DNA of 64,000 nt, taken from contig CM049313.1 of the NCBI GenBank assembly GCA_026874595.1, positions 62,016,659 to 62,080,658 of the forward strand, written 5' to 3'. Made by a program: the position numbers and the translations under genes. Under the pieces are notes generated by a model. The model saw nothing but the letters and a program-made list of their open reading frames with translations. It made no database searches and was not told the origin of the DNA. This document shows, piece by piece, positions 60,967 through 64,000 of this stretch (position 1 is its first letter; each line of letters opens with the position of its first letter). Source of the stretch: Sipunculus nudus. Taxonomy: Eukaryota; Annelida; Sipuncula; Golfingiida; Sipunculidae.

Positions 60967-61798
60967 ATGTTGAAACCATATTATGACAGAAATAGCACAT
61001 CAGATGTTGTACAAAATGTTACTGCTGTTAATTGTGTAAAAACTGACCCTGACCCAGTTAAAGTAGATACTGATTGTAAGTGTGATGTAGACATTCAGTG
61101 TGGTACAGTACCATTAAAAAACTCAGACGTGCTTAAAAACGTGGATGCAAAACTGTCACACCTTACCGCACAACAACAACAAGACCCCATGAACCTGCTG
61201 TGGAATTATGAACATTTGTTTAGTGACATTCCAGCGCTAACAAACATGTTGTGCCATTTAGTCGATGTTGGCGAGGCAAGCTCAGTCAAGCAATATCCTT
61301 ATAGACTGAATCCAGAAAAGCAAAAGTATCTACAGGATGAGATTCAATATTTGCTAGACAGTGATTTTATTGAACCTAGAAACAGTAACTGGAGTTCACC
61401 ATGTATTCTTGTGCGAAAACCTGATGGACGTAACCGTATGTGCACAGATTATTAAAACATGAGCTCTGTCACCAAGACTGACTTTTTCCCGATTCCGAGG
61501 ATCGATGATTGTATTGATAGAGTCGGTAGCTCCAGGTATGTTTCCAAGTTTGACTTGCTAAAAGGATTCTGGCAAGTTCCGCTGACAGATCGAGCGAAAG
61601 AAGTGTGCGCATTTGTGACGCCGCAAGGAGTGTACCAGTATAAAGTTATGCCGTTTGGCATGAAGAACTCGCCAGCCACGTTCCAGCGCCTCATCCATAT
61701 GGTTGTCAAGGACATTCAGGGCTGCGACGCATATATTGATGACCTCATCGTGTACAGCGACACCTGTGAGAAACATCTTCAAATTCTTTTCCGTGAAA
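60967..61798 (+). pseudogene. Reverse transcriptase remnant, truncated after YIDD
   Basis: After a linker that follows the integrase C-terminus directly, RT motifs appear in order. They are NWSSPCILVRKPDG (about 61390-61432), VSKFDLLKGFWQVPL (61542-61583; catalytic Asp), MPFGMKNSPATFQRL (61649-61692) and AYIDDLIVYSD (61729-61761; catalytic YxDD box). A TAA at 61453-61455 interrupts the frame in phase. The frame then continues to about 61798, where the sequence ends at the polypurine tract and 3' LTR. The thumb, connection and RNase H are missing, an internal deletion that removes replication ability. Confidence 0.88.
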
Positions 61799-61808
61799 AC
61801 TTTCTTAC

Positions 61809-61819
61809 AGGAGGGAAAG
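61809..61819 (+). other. Polypurine tract of the LTR element
   Basis: AGGAGGGAAAG lies immediately before the TGTTACAGG start of the downstream LTR. This is the position and composition of the primer site for plus-strand synthesis in LTR elements, and it fixes the LTR left boundary at 61820. Confidence 0.75.
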
Positions 61820-62185
61820 TGTTACAGGTGCTCTTTTTATTTTGTGGCACGGGCGTAACTCCTGTTGTGGCGCTCGTGTCTGGCCGCGTATTACATTCTG
61901 TGTTTAATCCGTTCTGGTCAAACTCTTGTTGTTATGCTGGCTTGGGGCGAGATCACGTGTGCACCATGGTGTGCAGAGGCACGGCGATGTCTTTCTAGAG
62001 AATTCCTGATACGCGTGTTTACTGTGATTGTGCAAGATCTTATAGACTGTTTGAGAAGTGGAAATTCTCGGCTTGGGTGTGAAGTTATATAAAGGGACTG
62101 TGTTTAAGAATGAGAGGGCAGAGAGAGAGAGAGCAACAGAGCAGATTCCAGCGGACGCAGAAGCGTGTGTCAGGACCTTATCCGA
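61820..62185 (+). repeat. 3' LTR (downstream copy)
   Basis: It matches 58576-58972 up to GGACCTTATCCGA. The TATA-like GTTATATAAAGGGAC lies at 62084-62098. An AATAAA at 62219-62224 lies beyond the shared part and could be the LTR polyadenylation signal. If so, the LTR runs to about 62275 and the upstream copy has lost that portion. Confidence 0.8.
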
Positions 62186-62926
62186 TAGCCATGACAACAA
62201 GACACTCAGGCCTTCTGAAATAAACTGATAGGGCCTGGAGTCATGATGGCAGTCACAACAGAACGCCCATTGTAAGGGTCGGATCAAAATATTTCATGTC
62301 TGGTATTATTTGGCATCACAGGCTTATATAGTCGTATTATATGTGCTTAATATCGAAGAAAAAATGTTGTTACACAAAAATAATTACATTTATTACCTTC
62401 TTTCATCACTGTGGCACCGATTCACGTGAAGCGGTACTTCTCATTCAAAAGTGAAGGTGTCATGGTGCGGTCGTATATGTAAACTTGGAAGTCGGAAGCC
62501 GGACGCCGGAAACCAAGGAATCGTTTTATAAATAATGCAGTTTAAAGCATATACTAATTGCTAACGCTTCAATACCGTTTTGTTTTTTCCCCCGATAGAA
62601 TAAGATCTTTATTATCATTCTGTGAAGAATAATAGTTATCCATTCTTTAATCTGAACGTTATGGACGATTTTGTGCTCGGAAGCAATCTCGGAAGTCAGT
62701 CAGAAGTGCTGGGATATTATCCAATGTGTATAACTCGGAAGTCACAGAGACGCACTGGTTAACTTGTGGTCAGTTAAGAGCCACAGCCCAAATGCAGTTT
62801 CATTATAATTATAGTTGCATGCATATATTAAAATTGCTTATGCATGATTCTGCTTTTAATGCGTGAATAACACAAAACATGAATCATAATCGGAAAACTA
62901 TAAGTTCTTAATTTTTTATTTGTAAA

Positions 62927-62930
<4 letters not shown>

Positions 62931-62972
<42 letters not shown>
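62931..62972. repeat. (TA)n microsatellite
   Basis: An alternating AT run of about 42 bp. Confidence 0.97.
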
Positions 62973-62974
<2 letters not shown>

Positions 62975-63968
62975 CTCGGTATTATGCTTGCGCCCTCTAT
63001 GGTAATATATAACATACTAATACATGTGTGATTATAAAATCTTATCGATTTGTATATTTAAGCAAATCATTTTTTTAAAACTAAAATCAATTCTTTTTCA
63101 AGTTTTAACTCTTTCTTTCAAACTTTTCTAATCTTGATATTTATATATTAAAATTCACTCCTGATGTTTCAACTTCAAATAAATGGATATTTGATAATAT
63201 TTTAAAGTAAATTTGCAACTGATTTCACTCTCATACGTTATAATATGTGCATGATAAGGGCATGTAAACAGAATGTGCTCCCTTCAACTTCGGATTACTG
63301 TATTCGATTACAAGGATCTCGATAAGAAATTACAATTTTGAATGTAAAATCTTTAATAAATAACCATATAGAATCTTTATCGACACGTAAGACATCTGGG
63401 GCTTCAAGTAAAAGTCTGTCTAGAGGTGACCTGGTGTCTTAAAGATGCTACGGGATTGGGCATTTTTATTGAACCTGTTGCTCATCTTTATGATTCATTC
63501 CTTGAAATTCAACTTAAAAATGATGACACCATGCAATAATGGAACCAAACCGGATCGATAAATCAAGTTAGATATTTACCGCTAAGATAAATATTTCAAT
63601 TACAAATATTAATTATACCCATTCTTCTTTTGCTGTATAGTAATTTTTTATCTTTATATAAAAATATATGCATCTGAATATTCCGTGTATACTCACTATT
63701 TTTATTTGATTCTTATATCTTTATGCTCAGAAACAAAATTAACCGGACTATAATCGGAATTCTCGATACAGAAGTACCGTGCGCTTTCGGACCCCCTTCT
63801 CTCCGGACTAATTGCTGGTATCAGGTTCTATAATTAAACAATTGTTTATATCTATAACATTTGCTCTGTAACAATTTATTTTTAAACATTTACTGAACTT
63901 TTTTTGGCTATGCAAAATGTTTTGTTTGATGTTTTATTGATTTTTTAGTTGACGTATTTTACAAATAA

Positions 63969-63972
<4 letters not shown>

Positions 63973-64000
<28 letters not shown>
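63973..64000. repeat. (TA)n microsatellite, cut by window edge
   Basis: An alternating AT run that continues past the end of the window. Confidence 0.95.

Larger units (their letters stand above)
58576..62185 (+). mobile_element. Decayed Ty3/gypsy-type LTR retrotransposon, PR-INT-RT order
   Basis: Two LTR-like direct repeats enclose protease, integrase and reverse transcriptase remnants on one strand. Integrase lies upstream of reverse transcriptase, the order described for Gmr1-like elements rather than the usual protease-RT-RNase H-integrase. Gag is absent. The RT stops just after its YIDD box, and RNase H is absent. In-frame stops and shifts break the rest, so this copy is inactive. No tRNA primer-binding site was found after the first LTR. 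The right boundary may reach about 62275 if the AATAAA at 62219 belongs to the 3' LTR. Confidence 0.85.
62186..64000. other. Non-coding stretch to window end
   Basis: After the possible LTR tail, no gene was recognised. (TA)n arrays lie at 62931-62972 and from about 63973 to the window edge. CGGAAGTC-type strings recur between 62489 and 62745 without clear periodicity. Confidence 0.45.

Overview
The window looks like nuclear DNA from a marine invertebrate, most likely a mollusc and probably a bivalve. It is strongly AT-rich and intron- or intergenic-like, with many (TA)n arrays and G/C homopolymers. It is packed with short non-autonomous transposons. Several carry ACGG-type tetranucleotide runs next to short tandem repeats and a terminal hairpin, the architecture described for the bivalve 'pearl' elements, now usually grouped with non-autonomous Helitron/Helentron elements. 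No operons, bacterial signals, rRNA or clear tRNA genes are visible. Almost all short open frames appear to be chance frames or frames inside repeats. Only two stretches look like host coding sequence: a membrane-protein-like open frame or first exon at about 55.2-55.5 kb (+) and a possible internal exon at about 48.55-48.72 kb (-).

Layout. 0-10.6 kb: mostly featureless AT-rich DNA, with a TIR-bounded MITE (1.63-2.29 kb) and a tRNA-derived SINE-like copy (5.46-5.65 kb, minus). 10.65-11.9 kb: pearl-like element whose core repeats carry nuclear-receptor-type TGACCT repeats. 14.3-15.2 kb: duplicated and partly inverted GTCGCC/CTACGAC-rich repeat. 18.3, 40.1 and 45.1 kb: three copies of one roughly 345-bp dispersed family. 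25.1-25.3 kb: a near-perfect long hairpin. 26.1-28.76 kb: a pearl-like element with an 18-copy 127/128-bp array. 30.15-31.5 kb: an old direct duplication. 36.0-38.15 kb: a large inverted repeat with a MITE in its loop and tandem expansion in one arm only. 46.3-47.8 kb: a tandem duplication and an excess of AAACATGTTT-type palindromes. 51.24-51.69 kb: a MITE/Helentron-like element with three CRE-like sites. 54.73-55.15 kb: a TA-flanked MITE just upstream of the candidate exon.

56.5-62.3 kb: a transposon cluster. A hAT-like element with TACTCGAGTAC-rich ends contains a nested TTAA-flanked MITE. It is followed by a (TA)n tract and then a decayed Ty3/gypsy-type LTR element. That element still shows two LTR copies, a polypurine tract, a retropepsin motif, an integrase and the front half of a reverse transcriptase. 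Its domain order is protease-integrase-reverse transcriptase, unlike the usual Ty3/gypsy order and like the Gmr1-like group. Gag, RT thumb and RNase H are missing and several stops and shifts are present, so it cannot move by itself.

I found no convincing new multi-gene system. The best leads are the PR-INT-RT retroelement, the homogenised pearl-like array, the nested hAT/MITE/LTR cluster, the three-copy dispersed family, the asymmetric large inverted repeat and the two candidate exons. All comparisons were done by eye; no alignment or database search was run.
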